From positions 806,001-870,000 of the forward strand of contig JBBMOL010000097.1 in NCBI GenBank assembly GCA_037954665.1: a stretch of DNA of 64,000 nt, given 5' to 3'. Made by a program: the position numbers and the translations under genes. Position 1 is the first letter of the stretch. The number at the start of each line of letters is the position of its first letter. Positions 10,431-23,328 of the stretch are shown here, piece after piece. The DNA is from Laguncularia racemosa (Eukaryota; Streptophyta; Magnoliopsida; Myrtales; Combretaceae). Below the pieces are notes generated by a model. The model saw only the letters and a list, made by a program, of their open reading frames with translations. It made no database searches and had not been told where the DNA came from.

Positions 10431-13400
10431 ATTTTGTCCTATCTAATGCCATAAAATCATACAAACCAAGCACCATCTAATTATATAATCATTAACGATG
10501 TGACATCTTTCTTGAATATCAATTCCCAATATTTCAGTCTTGGCTATAAAATCAAGCTTCTTGATGTTGTGTTGAAGAAATTTAACTAATAGTCGCTTCC
10601 CCATCATATCAAAGCCACACATCAAGAACTATGGCCAGGAATTTGGGAAGTTTTATTGGATAATATTAAAGTTCACTTCATCATCTCCATACATTGAGGT
10701 TGGAAGGTCTCATCGGCGTCAATCAACTTTGGTCAGGAATATAACATTTCGTGAAGCACGTGGTTATTTATGACATGTATCTTTAACTTTTTGATATAAT
10801 TCTTGCTTATTTAATTAGGTTTTTTTATTATTCAATTTCTATATTGTTAAATATTGTTTTCATTCCTTCAAATTTTTATAAAATATAATAGAGACAGCAA
10901 TGAACATTTTGGGAAAAGCCCAAAAGTCCAAGTTAAAAAGCATATACTTCATAGCACTGTCAACACACTTTTTAAGTATAATTTCACCAATGATTTTAGT
11001 CATTATCATTAAAAATTATATATATATACAGTGAAAAATGTTAATAAAATTTAAATATATAATAATGATTGCTATTATATCAAAATTTTACACATTATAT
11101 ATCCAATTTTTTTTAGTTGATTACAATTAAAAAGAAAAATTCGAAATTGATCAATTTTATTGAAAAACCAATATCAATAGCATAGAATTATAAAAACCTT
11201 AAATATATAATTAAATTTTATTAATATTTATCTATTTTTTATATATAAAGACAGTATGCAATATTCGATATATCATTCCATCTATTTTTTTATCATAAGA
11301 GTAATTTGTTTTAAAAATATAGATATTTTAAAAATAAATTTGGTTATCTATAAATAAATTATTCTATAATATTACTTACGATATTCTATATCAAAACAAT
11401 TCCCTCATGGTCGGTCTAAACTTGGAAGGGCAGTAGTTTCAACCGTGGTGTGATGGTAGGGTGATTGATGCCGATGTGCGCTGTCAAATCCAGAAGAGAA
11501 AAACTGAGAATTGGCTGCTGCCAATACAGTATACAGGGACCCCGCCATTTATTTCACTTTAACTAAGCTCTTTTTCCACCGTCCATGCCGTGTACCTACA
11601 TAATCACTGTCTCTTGTCTTCATCTCTTTTCCCTTTTCTGTGGCTTGTTTATTCACTTTTCATGGACGCCAAAGGGAAAGACACGTTTATCTTCAGTGAC
11701 TCCCACCCCCACATGTGTATCCGCACGTTGTTGTATTTAACTAACAAGTCCAAAAATTATTATTCTTTCCATTGCAATTGTTGAAATTGAATAGATGAAA
11801 ATATAACAGCTTATTTGAAACGATAACCATGTGGACAGTTTTATTTGACAGTCGTATGATATTAAAAGAAAAAAAGAGACTCATCAAGAAGAGATAAAAT
11901 TTTGTGGACTTATTTTCCAAGGAAAAGAATAACAGGGCTTTAAGGGTCAAAAGAACTCTTTTTTTCTATTCTTTTGTGCCTATTTTTTCCATAATCAGCA
12001 TAATTAATCTTTAAAATGTAAAAATTTGCTCTTTTATGGATCTATTAACTATTTCTTCGAGAGAATCGTTTAAGATGATGACCCATTCTGAGTACCTAAA
12101 ACATACAATAAACATATTAAATAAGACAATGCACATAATACTTATTTTTTAAATTTACATGATACTCAAATTCAAAGAGTGAATAGGTTAAGAAATATAT
12201 AATTTGGTTAATATAACTGGGTAATATAAGGAGAACATAACATTATTATACAAGAAGAATAATATTGTATAATGTTCTTGTATCAAGTTTGATTTGTATA
12301 GTATAGCATACAAATTTTTGTAATGATGTTGGGTTATTTTTTGCATTAACATGAGAACTCATTGAAAGAGTTTTAATGTTGACGTAATAGTAAAAAGAAT
12401 AATGATAATATAGGTTTTTTTTTTTTTGTTTTTAAATTGTGCCCATTTTGCACTAACATAAGATGGATGCATTTATTTTAAGAGAATAATAGACATAATC
12501 AACCAAGCTAGGTGGTATAATTATCTTGGGTCAAGTTTTGGTTGGTTGGGTGTATCTTTAAGTCTTAGAAACTTGTTATTTTATGCTTTCTTGATGCCTA
12601 TATTGTTTTCTTTTGTGTATTAAGGTTTAGTTTTTTAGCATTACATGTGTTATTAAAAAAAAAAAGAATAGTATAAGATAGTTAAAGGATTTCTAAAGAG
12701 TCAATCAGTGGATATAGTGCTTTGTAATTGTGAGCAAACTATTATATTATTGTTGTTTACTCTATAAAAAAATGATCAATTTTACTTGTACTTTTAGAGT
12801 TTCTACATAAAATCCATGTGCTATTCTTTCTTACTTACTTATTAGATCTCTTATTTATTATATTTTTAGTGATATTTAACCTTAAATTCAAATGCTATCT
12901 CAACAACACAAATGGCCAAATTGTGTTGTCTCTATTTGAATAAGATGAAATGTTAATGTGGTTATATATGGCCAACAATTTAGTACATGATCCACGACTT
13001 AGATATGAACAACACAATTATACATGTGTTTGGATAAGTATGACTTGACATGATATAAATGGGTCACACCTAAACATTTATAAGTGTGTCCAAGTTAACT
13101 ATGTAAATACACTTGTACAATAAATAAGTCTTATAAATGTGCTTGAGTTTGTCCAATGAAAACCTTTAAGATTATGATTCTAATGTTCATTGTTTAATTT
13201 CATATTCTACTATATAGTTACTCTAATCTCTTCTTTAGAGTTCGCAGTCACAACCCATCCCCACTCTTTCTTCTCCACTTCCACCATTTGTCTTGCCAAT
13301 AATAATGGTCTCTATCTCATTATCTTTCTCGTCTATTTTGATTATGCTAAGAGTAATGTTGTTTATTTTTTTCTTTTCCTTCTACACTCTAATTCTTGAC

Positions 13401-14500
13401 ATATATATATAGTTTCTATAAACATTACAAGGTATACCTAATTCGGCATACCTTGTTCCTGAAACCACTTGATATTATTTAGTCACAACATAATATGTAC
13501 TAACCCCATAGATCAATTGGCCATAATGTTTTTAAGCTAGTCATAGAGAACTCAAAGTTTGAATAGATGGTTGAATTCTCAAGTTATCGTGTTTTTTAAT
13601 CCATATGTCTAGGTAAGAAATAGAAAGCTAGCTCAACAAGCATTTTAATAGTTTTTAGTTTAGTCTTCTTTGTAAGTATTTGGCAAATTGAAGACAAAAC
13701 TAAAACATGTTTTAGATTTGATAATAATAATATACTTTTTAGAAATCTTTTAATCAATAAATGAGTTCTATTTGAACATGAAACACATATTAAATGGATC
13801 GGATTACTGATTTGGGTTATAGTCGCATTATGGGTTGAGATGTTTATAAAAAAACTTGTTTAGGCTTAAATATAAAATATAAATCGATTACCACAAATTA
13901 TCAACCATACTATGTACATAAGCATGGGACAACATATTAAAATAGTTTAACTATGCCAATATAAATAAGCACGTCCATCAACTTTTCACTATCAAATATC
14001 AACATTGCTTTTGTCCTGTAGAATGTGGTGTCTATTTACTATTAGTCTTGTATACTCTAAAAAAATGCATAAACTGTATAAATAATCATGTAGCATAATA
14101 TATGTCTATAATTCTTTGTATGGTATACAAATAATAGTACGATCATATGCCTTACAATTTATTCATAATTTATATATAATTATATCATGTATGGTTTATA
14201 TCGCTTTACCATATAAATTCTCTTCATGACAAATCTAAAAAGAGAAGATCTTATAAAGTTCTACACTTTGATAGCTTATGATGTAATAGCCAATAGGAAC
14301 TATTTAAGTTGCTTATCACAATGCTCTAACCTAACTCCATAAGATAAACTAGATTATTGATCTAACTCTATAAGTTTCCTCGAAGTTTTATATTTCAAGC
14401 TTTCATACATAAAATAGCAGTAACATGTAAATTTTGACCTCTATTTTCAATTATTCAAAAGCCTAATTTAAGGATATTATATATCTTAACTTACTGGGTT
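10431..14500. other. Intergenic AT-rich DNA
   Basis: No coding gene recognised. The minus-strand frame 10443-10625 is open for 60 codons but I know no family for it. A somewhat GC-richer patch at 11400-11730 has no identifiable domain. A short hairpin lies at 13427-13456 (ACAAGGTATACC and its near-perfect inverse). The rest is low-complexity AT-rich sequence. Confidence 0.55.
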
Positions 14501-14704
14501 GGGTTTGCTAGATATTAAGTTATATATGTATCAGTTTTGTACATGTGTTAGGCTCTTTATATAAATACTCAAGTTCAAAGTTGTAACAACTAAACCATAA
14601 CAAAAATAACAAAATCATTCCCATTTCTCTCTCTCTCTCGTCTCTTCCATCTTCTTCTCTATTCTTCTTGTTTTGTTCGTTCTACTTTCACTTAAGAATC
14701 ATCA
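14500..14704 (+). repeat. 3' part of the 5' LTR of Copia element 2
   Basis: The LTR end is placed at 14704 because a PBS begins at 14705. A TATA-like TATATAAATACTC (about 14558-14570) is followed by a pyrimidine-rich CTCTCTCTCT stretch near 14627-14640, as in many Copia LTRs. The LTR's left end was not found. Confidence 0.5.
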
Positions 14705-15600
14705 TGGCATTAAAGCTCCAGTTTTTTAGGTTTTTTGAAATGGCTTTATCACCATTGGAGAATGTTTCATCTCCTTTCTACATTCATCACTTAGACGATC
14801 AAAATTTAATATTAGTCATTTCTATACTTATGGGTTTGAACTACAAGTCACTCATTCTTACTTGCTCTTTCAATTAGGAATAAGGTAGGGTTTGTCGATG
14901 ACTTAATTCTTGCTCCAACACAATCAAATTCAATGTATCATATTTGAACCAGATGCAACAATTTGCTAGTTGCATAGATTTTATGATCAATTTCTCTACA
15001 AATTACATTTGCGATTACCTACATGAATTCAGTAAAAGACATTTGGGAAAAATTGAAGGTTAGGTTTCTCAACCTGATGACACTAGAATTTGTCAATTGT
15101 ATCATCTTCTTAGTATTGTCATGCAAGGAAATAAATTAGTTGATGAGTATTTTATTGAGTTTAACATTGTTTGGGAAGAGCATAGGATTTATAGGCCTTT
15201 ACCTTACTGTTCGTGTGGTTCCTATAATCAAGAATGCTTTAATAAATTTGAAGAGATGTTATAAAATGATTACGTCTTTAAGTTTCTTAATAAACACGGT
15301 GATCATTTTTCTACTCTTAGATCCTAGATTTTAGTGATGAAACCATTTCTTACTTTGGATGAAGCTTACAATCTTGTGATTCGTGATGAATTTCAACGAA
15401 CAAATAAGCTTGAAGAGTTTCCTTTCAATTATAATTTTGCTATGGTAGCTATTGGTGACAATAAATCGAACAGAGATCCCGAAATGATTTATAGTGTAGC
15501 TATTGTAAGAAAAGAGGACATCTAAAAGAAAAATGTTATAAGTTGATAGGTTTCCCTTTGCATTTTAAGTTCAATAGATAGAGGCTGGCTGGAGCAAATC
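14704..15600 (+). pseudogene. Gag of Copia element 2
   Basis: The N-terminal part reads degenerate DUF4219/UBN2-like gag (for example DSVKDIWEKLK-like sequence near 15030 and NKLVDEYFIEFNIVWEEH-like sequence near 15130-15180). The zinc knuckle at 15495-15536 is intact: CSYCKKRGHLKEKC fits C-x2-C-x4-H-x4-C, followed by YKLIGFPLHFK. It lies in a different frame from the gag sequence just upstream. Confidence 0.72.
14705..14720 (+). other. Primer-binding site of Copia element 2
   Basis: TGGCATTAAAGCTCCA is a decayed form of the TGGTATCAGAGCTCCA primer-binding site (initiator tRNA-Met) and is preceded by ATCATCA, a plausible LTR end. Confidence 0.65.
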
Positions 15601-15849
15601 AAGTGATTTTTTTATCTTCTCAAACTAATTTTTCTAATCAGTTTGCTAGCAATTCTAAGGGATGCGAGTTAGTTATTGGTGGAAAGAAATCGAGCACGAT
15701 AGATCATAATGTTGGAAACAATTTTTCATGTGTTAATTTGACAAGGGATCAAGTAATTCATCTTTTGAGTTTACTAAATGTTTCAAATTCTAGTTTGTCT
15801 AATAATTCATCAACTTATTCTTCATCTTCTTCGATGTTTCAAGCTTCTA

Positions 15850-17340
15850 CCACATAAAATTGTTGTTCTGATTTCCCAGCCACTTCTAATAGTAATATGG
15901 CAGGTAATGCTACTATTGTTCCAAATTCTGATTTGAGTACTAGTGTCACTTGGATATTAGATTCAGGTGCTATAGATCATATGATTAGTTACTTGAATTT
16001 GTTTCATTCCTAATCTTCTATACATAATTGCTATGTTAACTCCCTAATAATTGTCGCATTGAAGCAATACATAAAGGTATAGTTCATTTAAATCCAAGTT
16101 TAATTGTTCAAGATGTTCTCTTTGTACCAGCTTTTTGTTTCAATCTCATCTCCATTTCTAAATTAGTTTCTTCTATCAATTGCTCGCTTATATTCACAAA
16201 CAATTGTGCTTACATTCAAGACTCTATCACCAAAAGAGTGATTGGTCAAGCTAAAGCTAGGTTCAAGTTGTTTTTCTTAGAGTAAACTCCTTAGAAATTT
16301 GATAGCACACATTCTTTGTGTAATCCTAAAACTTCTTTTGTATCCCATATTGTTCATAGCTTGCCAAGTTCCTTTGATGTTTGGTACTTTTTTCTTGGAC
16401 ATCTTTCATTTGATAAACTCAAACATATACATGAGCTTGATGATAATGTAGTTTGTAATAATTTGGACTATTTCATATATCCTTTAGCAAAACAGTGGAG
16501 AAAATCATTTCCTCTTAATGTTAAAAACACAATACATCCTTTTAAACTTGTTCGTGTTCATATTTGAGGTTCCTTTGCTCTACTTTAGAAAGTCATAGAT
16601 ATTTTCTTACTATAGTTGATGATTATATAAGAGTGACTTGGGTTTATCTCATGAAATCTAAACTTGAAGTTGCTTCTATTATTCTTATTTTTAATCAAAT
16701 GATTGTTATCGGGTATGATCATAAAATTAAAGTGGCCAGATCAAACAATGGTTGAGAATTTATTCTCATTGATTTCTATGTGCCTGATGGAATTATGCAT
16801 CAAGTTTTGTGTGTTGAGACTCTATAACAAAATGGAGTTGTAGAACGAAAACACCAACATTTGTTATTAGTAGCTCTAGCCCTTCTTTTTCAATTGGATT
16901 TGACTTTGTGTTTTTTAGGGGGATGCATTACTTACATCTACACATTTGATTGATAGGACACCATCTTCTATTCTTGAGAGAAACATAACTCCTTATGAAG
17001 TTCTGAGGTGTAAATCTCCTTCATGTAAGCAGTTGCATGTTTTTTTATCACTTTGTTTCATTTCTACACTTAAAAAGCCAATGTAATAAGTTTTCTCCTT
17101 GTGTGGATCCTTGCATTTTTGTTGGATACCTTATTAGAGTCAAATATGTTGTTTCATGAGACACACATTTTGTTGAGCATGTTTTCCCTACTCGAATTCC
17201 TTCTATTCATGATTTGATTTCTTCTTCATTAAAATATCATAATCCTTGTTTACCTTCTAATGTGCATCATATGTTTGTTGAACATCTGTTTTCTTGATTC
17301 AATAATTCTATTTAGTCATTCGATCTTAGTTGTTTTGATG
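15850..17340 (+). pseudogene. Protease and integrase of Copia element 2
   Basis: Protease: SVTWILDSGAIDHMISYLN near 15945-16005, with the catalytic D-S-G-A retained. GAG-pre-integrase: FDVWYFFLGHLSFDKLKHI near 16375-16430, where the usual first zinc-binding His of W-H-x-R-L-G-H is Tyr. Integrase core: YFLTIVDDYIRVTWVYLMKS near 16592-16650, then a fragment with VVERKHQHLL-like sequence near 16838-16870 and YEVLRCKSPS-like sequence near 16995-17030. Stops interrupt it at several points. Confidence 0.75.
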
Positions 17341-17639
17341 TTATTGATATTCTATTTGAAGTCCCTACTGCACAAAGGCCAATTATCTTTGAATTTCCTT
17401 TAAATTCTAAATAGGTTTCTAATAATACTTAACCTAATCATCCTGCTTTATGACAAAGCACTAGGTTAACTAAGATCCTTGCATATCTTTCAAATTATCA
17501 TCATGATTTGAGTCTAGCATTGGCTGATCATTCTTCTTTTTCCTAATATTGCTTATTCTACTGCGTCTGTTTCATCTACAATTCATCCTATTCAACAAGT
17601 TTTGTCATATAATGCTTTATCTCGTTCTTTTTATGCTTT

Positions 17640-18960
17640 TTCAATCTAACTTTCTAAACATTTTGAACCTTCTTCTTATGAGCAAGTTATAAAATTTGAA
17701 CATTGGCATAACGCAATCAATAAAGAACTTGACACTTTGAAAAAAAATAACCCTTGGACTATTGTTCCACTTCCTTCGAGTAAGCACACAATTGGATATA
17801 AGTGGGTTTATAAGTTGAAAACTAAAGCAAATGGTAGTATAGACAAGTACAAAGCTAGACTTTTTGCTAAAGAGTATAGTCAAAAGGAAGGTTTTGACTA
17901 TACAGAAGCTTCTAGTCCAATTATTAAACATGCTACAGTTCAATTACTCTTTTGTTTAGCTGTTGTCTTTAATCGGCATGTTCATCAAATGGATGTGCAC
18001 AATGCTTTCTTAAATGGGGATTTACATGAAGAAGTTTATATGGATATTCCTAATGGGTTGCAAGTTGATAGTATTAAACATAAGATGGTTTGCAAACTTG
18101 ATAAGTCGTTGTATGGTTTGAAACAAGTTTTGTGATAGTGGAATGCAAAGCTTACATCCTATTTGATTGCTAATGGTTTCAAATAGTCTTATAACAATTA
18201 TTCCTTGTTTACTAAAGGAAGTGGTGATGATTTTATTGTTGTGCACGTTTATGTTGATGATTTGGCTATTGCTAGTAAGCCCTATTGAAGTGGTTAAGGC
18301 ATTCAAGCAGTTTCTTAGTACTCAATTTAAGGTGAAGGATTTGGGCATACTAAAGCATTTCATTGATCTAGAATTAGCAAGATCTGGATTAGAGTTGGCT
18401 TTGTCTCAACAAAAATTTGCTCTTGACTTACTATTCGAAATAAGGTTTCTTAGTTCAAAACCTGTTGATACTCTTATGGTTCTTAATCACAAATTATCAC
18501 AAGATTCTTCTCCTTTGGTTGATGCTCGCAAATATAGACAAATTGTTAGCAAAGTTACTTTATTTGTCAATAACATGTCAGACATTGCTTACCCAGTTCA
18601 TGTACTCGGCCAATTCATGGAAAATCCACATGTTACTCATCAAATGGCCTTAGACAAAGTACTTAAGTGCATTAAGAGCAGTCTAGGTCAAGGCTTATTT
18701 TTTCCTTCTAAGTCTAACTTTGTTATTTGAGTGTACAATGATAGTGATTGAGGAGGATGTCCAATTTCTTGTCAATCAACCACCAATTTTTGTATTTTCT
18801 TTGGAGATTCACTTATAAGCTAGAAATCTATGAAATAAAGTATAGTTTCTTGTAGCTTTGTTGAATTTGAATATAGGGCACTTGCTTGCATGACTTATGA
18901 AGTTATGTGGTTAATGGCTTTACTTCGAGAATTCATGTTGATTGTAGAACAATGGTACAA
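17640..18960 (+). pseudogene. Reverse transcriptase and RNase H of Copia element 2
   Basis: 17737-18135 is the longest intact piece: IVPLPSSKHTIGYKWVYKLK, KANGSIDKYKARLFAKEYSQ, HVHQMDVHNAFLNGDLHEEV, then a LYGLKQ block ending at a stop. The YVDD box is intact at 18250-18261. After a frameshift 18290-18730 carries the RT thumb and connection, and RNase H sequence (SCSFVEFEYRALACMTYEVM) lies near 18850-18910. The region is dead because of stops and shifts but retains both catalytic motifs (MDVHNAFL and YVDD). Confidence 0.85.
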
Positions 18961-19456
18961 CTTTTTTGTGGTAAACAGTTTACTCTTCATATTGCATGCA
19001 ATATGGTTTTTTACGAGTGAACTAAACATTTATAAATGAATCTTCATTTTGTTAGAGACAAATTTGTTAAAGGACTAACTCTACCCATATATGTTCAAAG
19101 CAAACTGCAACTTACAGATCTGTATAATAAGTCTTTAAGTTCTTATTAATTTAAATTTTTGTTATGCAAGATGGGAGTAATTAACATCCAATTTAAAGTT
19201 AAGATGAGTATGATACTCAGTAATGTGGATGTTTAAATATGTTATTGAAAGGCACCTAATGTTTGTATACTAGTTCTAAGGGAACCAAACCATTAGTTCA
19301 TTTGTTCCAAACCTAACACCTCATTTTGATTTGGTTCACTTTCTAATTTGTGCTACAATTTTAATTTAAAAAAATTATGTACATAACATAAAATTCTATA
19401 TTACAAGTTAAATATGTTTACAAGCAATAACAATAATATGCATTGACATTATTTAT

Positions 19457-20029
19457 AAGGTTGATTAAGCTACATTAACGTGTTATGGGATTTTCCCCTT
19501 AAGTCTGTTTTCTATTTTTCTTTGTATGTATAAGCCTTTTATTATGTAGAGTTCACAACAATGGCCCTATTCATTTTTTTGAATGATTGGAATTGTCTAA
19601 ATTCAAAAAACCTTGGTTAGTGGAGGTAGTTGGATAAAGGTGAATAGGGATAGATCATAGCTATTAGATAGGATAGATTTAGGTTGCCTAGCTATAGAGA
19701 TCTCTTATGTAGGTTCTCTCCTCGAATGCAAATCATTATTTTTCTTTGTAAGGTTGATTAAGCTACATTAACGTGTTATGGGATTTTTCCCTTAAGCCTA
19801 TTTTCTATTTTTCTTTATATGTATAAGCCTTTATTGTGTAGAGTTCACAACTAAGGCTCTATCCATTTTTTGGAATGATTGGAATTGTCCAAATTCAAAA
19901 AACCTTGGTTGGTGGAGGTAGTTGGATAAAGGTGAATAGGGATAGATCATAGCTATTAGATAGGATAGATTTAGGCCATCTAAGTATGGAGATCTCTTGT
20001 GTGGGTTCTCTCCCCGAATGAAAATCATT
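19457..20029. repeat. Tandem duplication of a roughly 280-bp unit
   Basis: Copy 1 is 19457-19737 and copy 2 is 19750-20029 (offset 293 bp, 12-bp spacer). They share long blocks such as GGTTGATTAAGCTACATTAA and GATAGATCATAGCTATTAGA and differ at scattered positions. They lie just upstream of a TATA-like sequence and a PBS, so they are probably part of a Gypsy LTR. Confidence 0.88.
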
Positions 20030-20039
20030 GATACATTAA

Positions 20040-20203
20040 GATTATTCATACTCTTGTAAAGCTTCTCTCTCTAACTTTCTCTTTCTAGTGTGTGTAAGTT
20101 CTTGAGTATTTATAAGAAAGGTTGATTTAGCCTCTCAATAGTGGTTTTAAAGAGTCTTAAGTGCTACATAAGGTGGTAATTATAGTATTCAGCATGCGGC
20201 AAG
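20040..20203 (+). repeat. Probable Gypsy LTR end (TATA region to PBS)
   Basis: GAGTATTTATAAG near 20103-20115 could serve as a TATA box. About 90 bases later comes a PBS-like sequence at 20204. The left boundary of the LTR is not resolved; the duplicated units on its left may belong to it. Confidence 0.45.
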
Positions 20204-20219
20204 TAGTATTAGAGTGAGC
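20204..20219 (+). other. Primer-binding-site-like sequence of a Gypsy element
   Basis: TAGTATTAGAGTGAGC resembles TGGTATCAGAGCGAG with three or four changes, and a gag-like relic follows it, as expected. Confidence 0.5.
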
Positions 20220-20229
20220 TTTAGATCTA

Positions 20230-21980
20230 AAATGAAGGAAAGGTTGTCTCTGGTATTGCTTCTAAGTACACTGGGTCACCCATAACTCTTTTTACTACTA
20301 TTGAGTTGGTTATTTAAGGAAAGTTAAAAAAAAAATAGGCATTGATGGAGGCTAGTAAGGTAATTAGAGTAAAGATAGCCATGGTTGACATGATGGACAT
20401 GTTCAACCTATAGAGGATAGCTTAGGTAAGCTTAAAAAGGAGCTCACGAAGGAGATGTTGATAGCTTTAAACCAAACTGAAAGTGATTTGCAAAACTAGG
20501 ATGTTATCGTAAAAGTTATTTTCTTGAAGAGGGACTTGAAAGATTTAAGGGCTTCAAACCAATAGCATCTCAAAGTTGGATATAGGCCCACTCAAGTAGG
20601 GCATTAGTAAAAACTTTAATGTAGTTAGGAATATCAAGGAAACAGATAGCTTTCTTTAGAGTATGGAGCACCGCTTTGATGCAATTGATGTGTTAAACAA
20701 AACATTAAGGCTATAGCCAGCTCCTTTGTAAATGATATGGGCACACTATAGTAGCGAAGATAGTTTGATGGAGCTAAGCAAAGAGCCCAAGAAGTTAAAA
20801 TGTTAAAAAAAAATTAAGGTCTATTTGAGTAATATTAAGATGAAGGTTTGAGCTAAGCTAAGGCAATTTAAAAGCAGAGTATTCATAGGGACTATGTGTT
20901 GGAGTTGTCAAAGTCGTTATTAGAGATCTCGATAATAGAAGGCATAATATAATTTAGGTTAACTAAGCATCATAATACCATGATAAAGGAGGGAAACCAT
21001 GAAAAAAGTGGAGTAACCCAAGAAAAAATGGAACTACACTTAAGAAAGAACAAAGAGGCCTACACTTAGAATGGTAAGGCTCCAATGAAAGAGAGGGAGC
21101 TACCAAAAAGAAAATTTCTAACTTCTTATGTGCTGGGGCCATATTGCTAGAAATTGTGGTGTTCGAGATAGGTTTGCGACCATAATAATAGTAAAGGAAG
21201 AAGAGGATGCCCAATAGGGTGTTAAACTTGGAGTTCAAAAGACATTAAACTCCTTTAAATCAAGCTTACTAAGGAGCTTAAAGGTCAAATTTATGTGGAG
21301 GGGGTTGTGGTGGGTTGGAGGATAAACATCATAGTGGATACCATGGTCTCAAACTTATTCATTACTAAGGAGGAAGAGAAAAAAAAAAAGTATCAAGGTT
21401 AAGAACAATATAAGTGCAAACTAATGGAAACAATAAACCTAAAGAAAGTTCCCACTACTAGGGTAACTTAAATATTGAGTCAAGGTAGGTAAGTGGAATG
21501 TAGAGTGAGATTTGAAGTGATCTCCTTAGATGACTACCAAATGGTCATCGATATGAGCTACTTGGACTAAGTGAAAGCCCAAATAATCCCATCATTGAAC
21601 TATTTAATAATCATATAATAAATAGCAACACTATATGGTCTTGGTCAGCCACAAACCTAGTAAGGCCCCTAAATTTTAATGTTCTATGTAAGTTGTTGAT
21701 GGGATGAGATTAAAGTAACCCACTACCTAAATATCGAAGGAAACGGTCCGAAAAGCATAAAAAAAATACCCAACAAGAGAGAAAAGGATCAGGTAGAGAC
21801 ATTAAAGGAGCCTTCTAACCCCAAACCATCCAAGGGAAAAGTGCCCCAAGAGAAAGAAGAGCCTAGATTGGAAGTAAGTACTTTAGTCTAAAAAGAGGAG
21901 AACCAATAACTTAGCTAAGCACTATAGCAGCTTAAGGGGGGTTTAGCTTAGGATCATTAGACCAAGTTGATGTTTAAGTA
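20230..21980 (+). pseudogene. Gypsy gag-protease relic
   Basis: The + strand holds a heavily broken gag. Its best landmark is the zinc-knuckle region near 21117-21182, reading NFLCAGGHIARNCGVRDRFA-like sequence (family pattern C-F-x-C-x-G-x-H-x-x-x-x-C). A retroviral-type protease follows: a GWRINIIVDTMVSNLFITKE block (about 21313-21372), aligned to V-D-[ST]-G-A-T-H-N-F-[IV]; the active-site Gly is not retained. A later block near 21510-21580 resembles the 'DFEVVPMDDY..VLGMEFLD' segment. No RT is visible afterwards, so the element is truncated. Confidence 0.6.
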
Positions 21981-23328
21981 GAGAAGCCAAACCAAAAGGT
22001 ATTAAATTAAAAGTTAATTATTCAATAAGAAGGGACGAAAAGTAAACATTTTAAATCATGAGAACCTTCGCAGGAAGACTTTAGATAAACGTCACAATTA
22101 GAGGGATCTAGATCACCTTAGAGTCTACTAAATATCGATGGTTAAGATGGTGAACAAGTTTCACTAGTTTATTAAAAAATATACAAGTCTTCTTGAATTT
22201 TTTTTTTAATTATTGAAAAAAGAAAAACCTCATCATACTTTGGTTTGGCTTGATGTGAAGTGGTTCCCACCCCTAATAAACAAACAGCACCCGATGTACG
22301 ATTCCAAAATTTCTTATTTTTAGTAACACCGTCTGAAAGTTTCAAACTTATCCTAGCAAAAGTATGAAACAACTAAAGTGGTGATATAAAGGGAAAAGCA
22401 CCACAATTAAAAAAATAACTTGGTATCTTTTCTTTTATATATATTATCGAATTAACTACGAGGCAAGCCCCATTAATTCACATCCTGTTCTCTCTAGAAC
22501 AGCCCCACACCCCCCTCCAACCCAGAACTTTAATTTTAAATTACGCACTTCACCCTCTTGTTTCATTAAATTATTGAACAAATGTCTCTGCCTCCTCGTA
22601 CCTAATTGGAGCTTCCATATATAATTTCAATAATTCCTTTCTCAGTTGTGTAAACGTAAATGAAAGGTGTACAAAAATAGATACTACTTATTCTATAATA
22701 GTAAGACATCACGCATGAATCTATCAATTAAAAAAAATAAGATTTTAAAAATAATTTATAATATGTTTTATCAATAAGTTGCAACTTTCATCTATAGTGT
22801 AAAGTTGAATAGTTAGTTTCTATTTAATAATACGGATATAAATAAATAATAATAATAAGGATAATGTGTTTCTATAATATCTATTAACTATTTAAATAAG
22901 AAAATTATATACTTAATTAATCTTTCAACTAAATCGACTCGATAATAATTATTCTATGACGACATATCTACTGACAGACTTTTATATAAAAGTTGGACCG
23001 AAAGTAGATAGAAAACTGTATTGGGAAAACAGACTTTCCTCATTCGAAAAGAAATATAATATAGTGTGCCCATTTTTTTCCATTCCATAAGTTCCTGATT
23101 ATCTAAAGCTCTCGAGGAAAAGTCTCAAGTCCAACGCCAACCGACCGTAAGCGCTGTTACTACACGTAATTACTAAAAGTCAAGAAAGCGACATAGTATT
23201 TCTTGTACTCTCAAATGTTAAGCTTACAGTAGTCTTCATCTCAAAGTTATCAGGAGAATTAACCTTGGAATTTCTTTTCCATCACTGGTCTGTTTTTTTG
23301 GATAGAGACTAGCTAGAGCTGTCGGAAC
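21980..23328. other. Upstream region of the SnRK2 gene
   Basis: Left of about 22140 this is the tail of transposon-derived sequence. From there to 23328 it is AT-rich non-coding DNA holding the promoter and 5' UTR of the kinase gene. No second gene is visible. I cannot place the transcription start; an ACGT core at 23163-23170 is the only motif that stands out and is too short to call. Confidence 0.5.

Larger units (their letters stand above)
14705..19160 (+). mobile_element. Copia-type LTR retrotransposon internal region, plus strand, decayed
   Basis: PBS, gag with zinc knuckle, protease, GAG-pre-integrase, integrase, RT and RNase H follow one another in Copia order. Nearly every domain is interrupted. 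A possible polypurine-like AAGATGGGAGTA lies near 19168-19179, but no second copy of the 5' LTR could be recognised downstream, so the 3' LTR is lost or too diverged. Confidence 0.85.

Noticed and set aside
10443..10625. 60-codon minus-strand frame with a QERCHIVNDYIIRW block
   Set aside because: It looks more protein-like than most, but I cannot link it to any family and it has no supporting exons nearby.
13427..13456. Hairpin with 12-bp arms (11 matching) and a 6-base loop
   Set aside because: Too short and too isolated for a miRNA precursor or a terminator call; it may be chance in AT-rich DNA.
23160..23172. ACGT-core ABRE-like site upstream of SnRK2
   Set aside because: The sequence CACGTAAT lacks the GTGGC/GTGTC extension of a real ABRE, and a single ACGT core is expected by chance.
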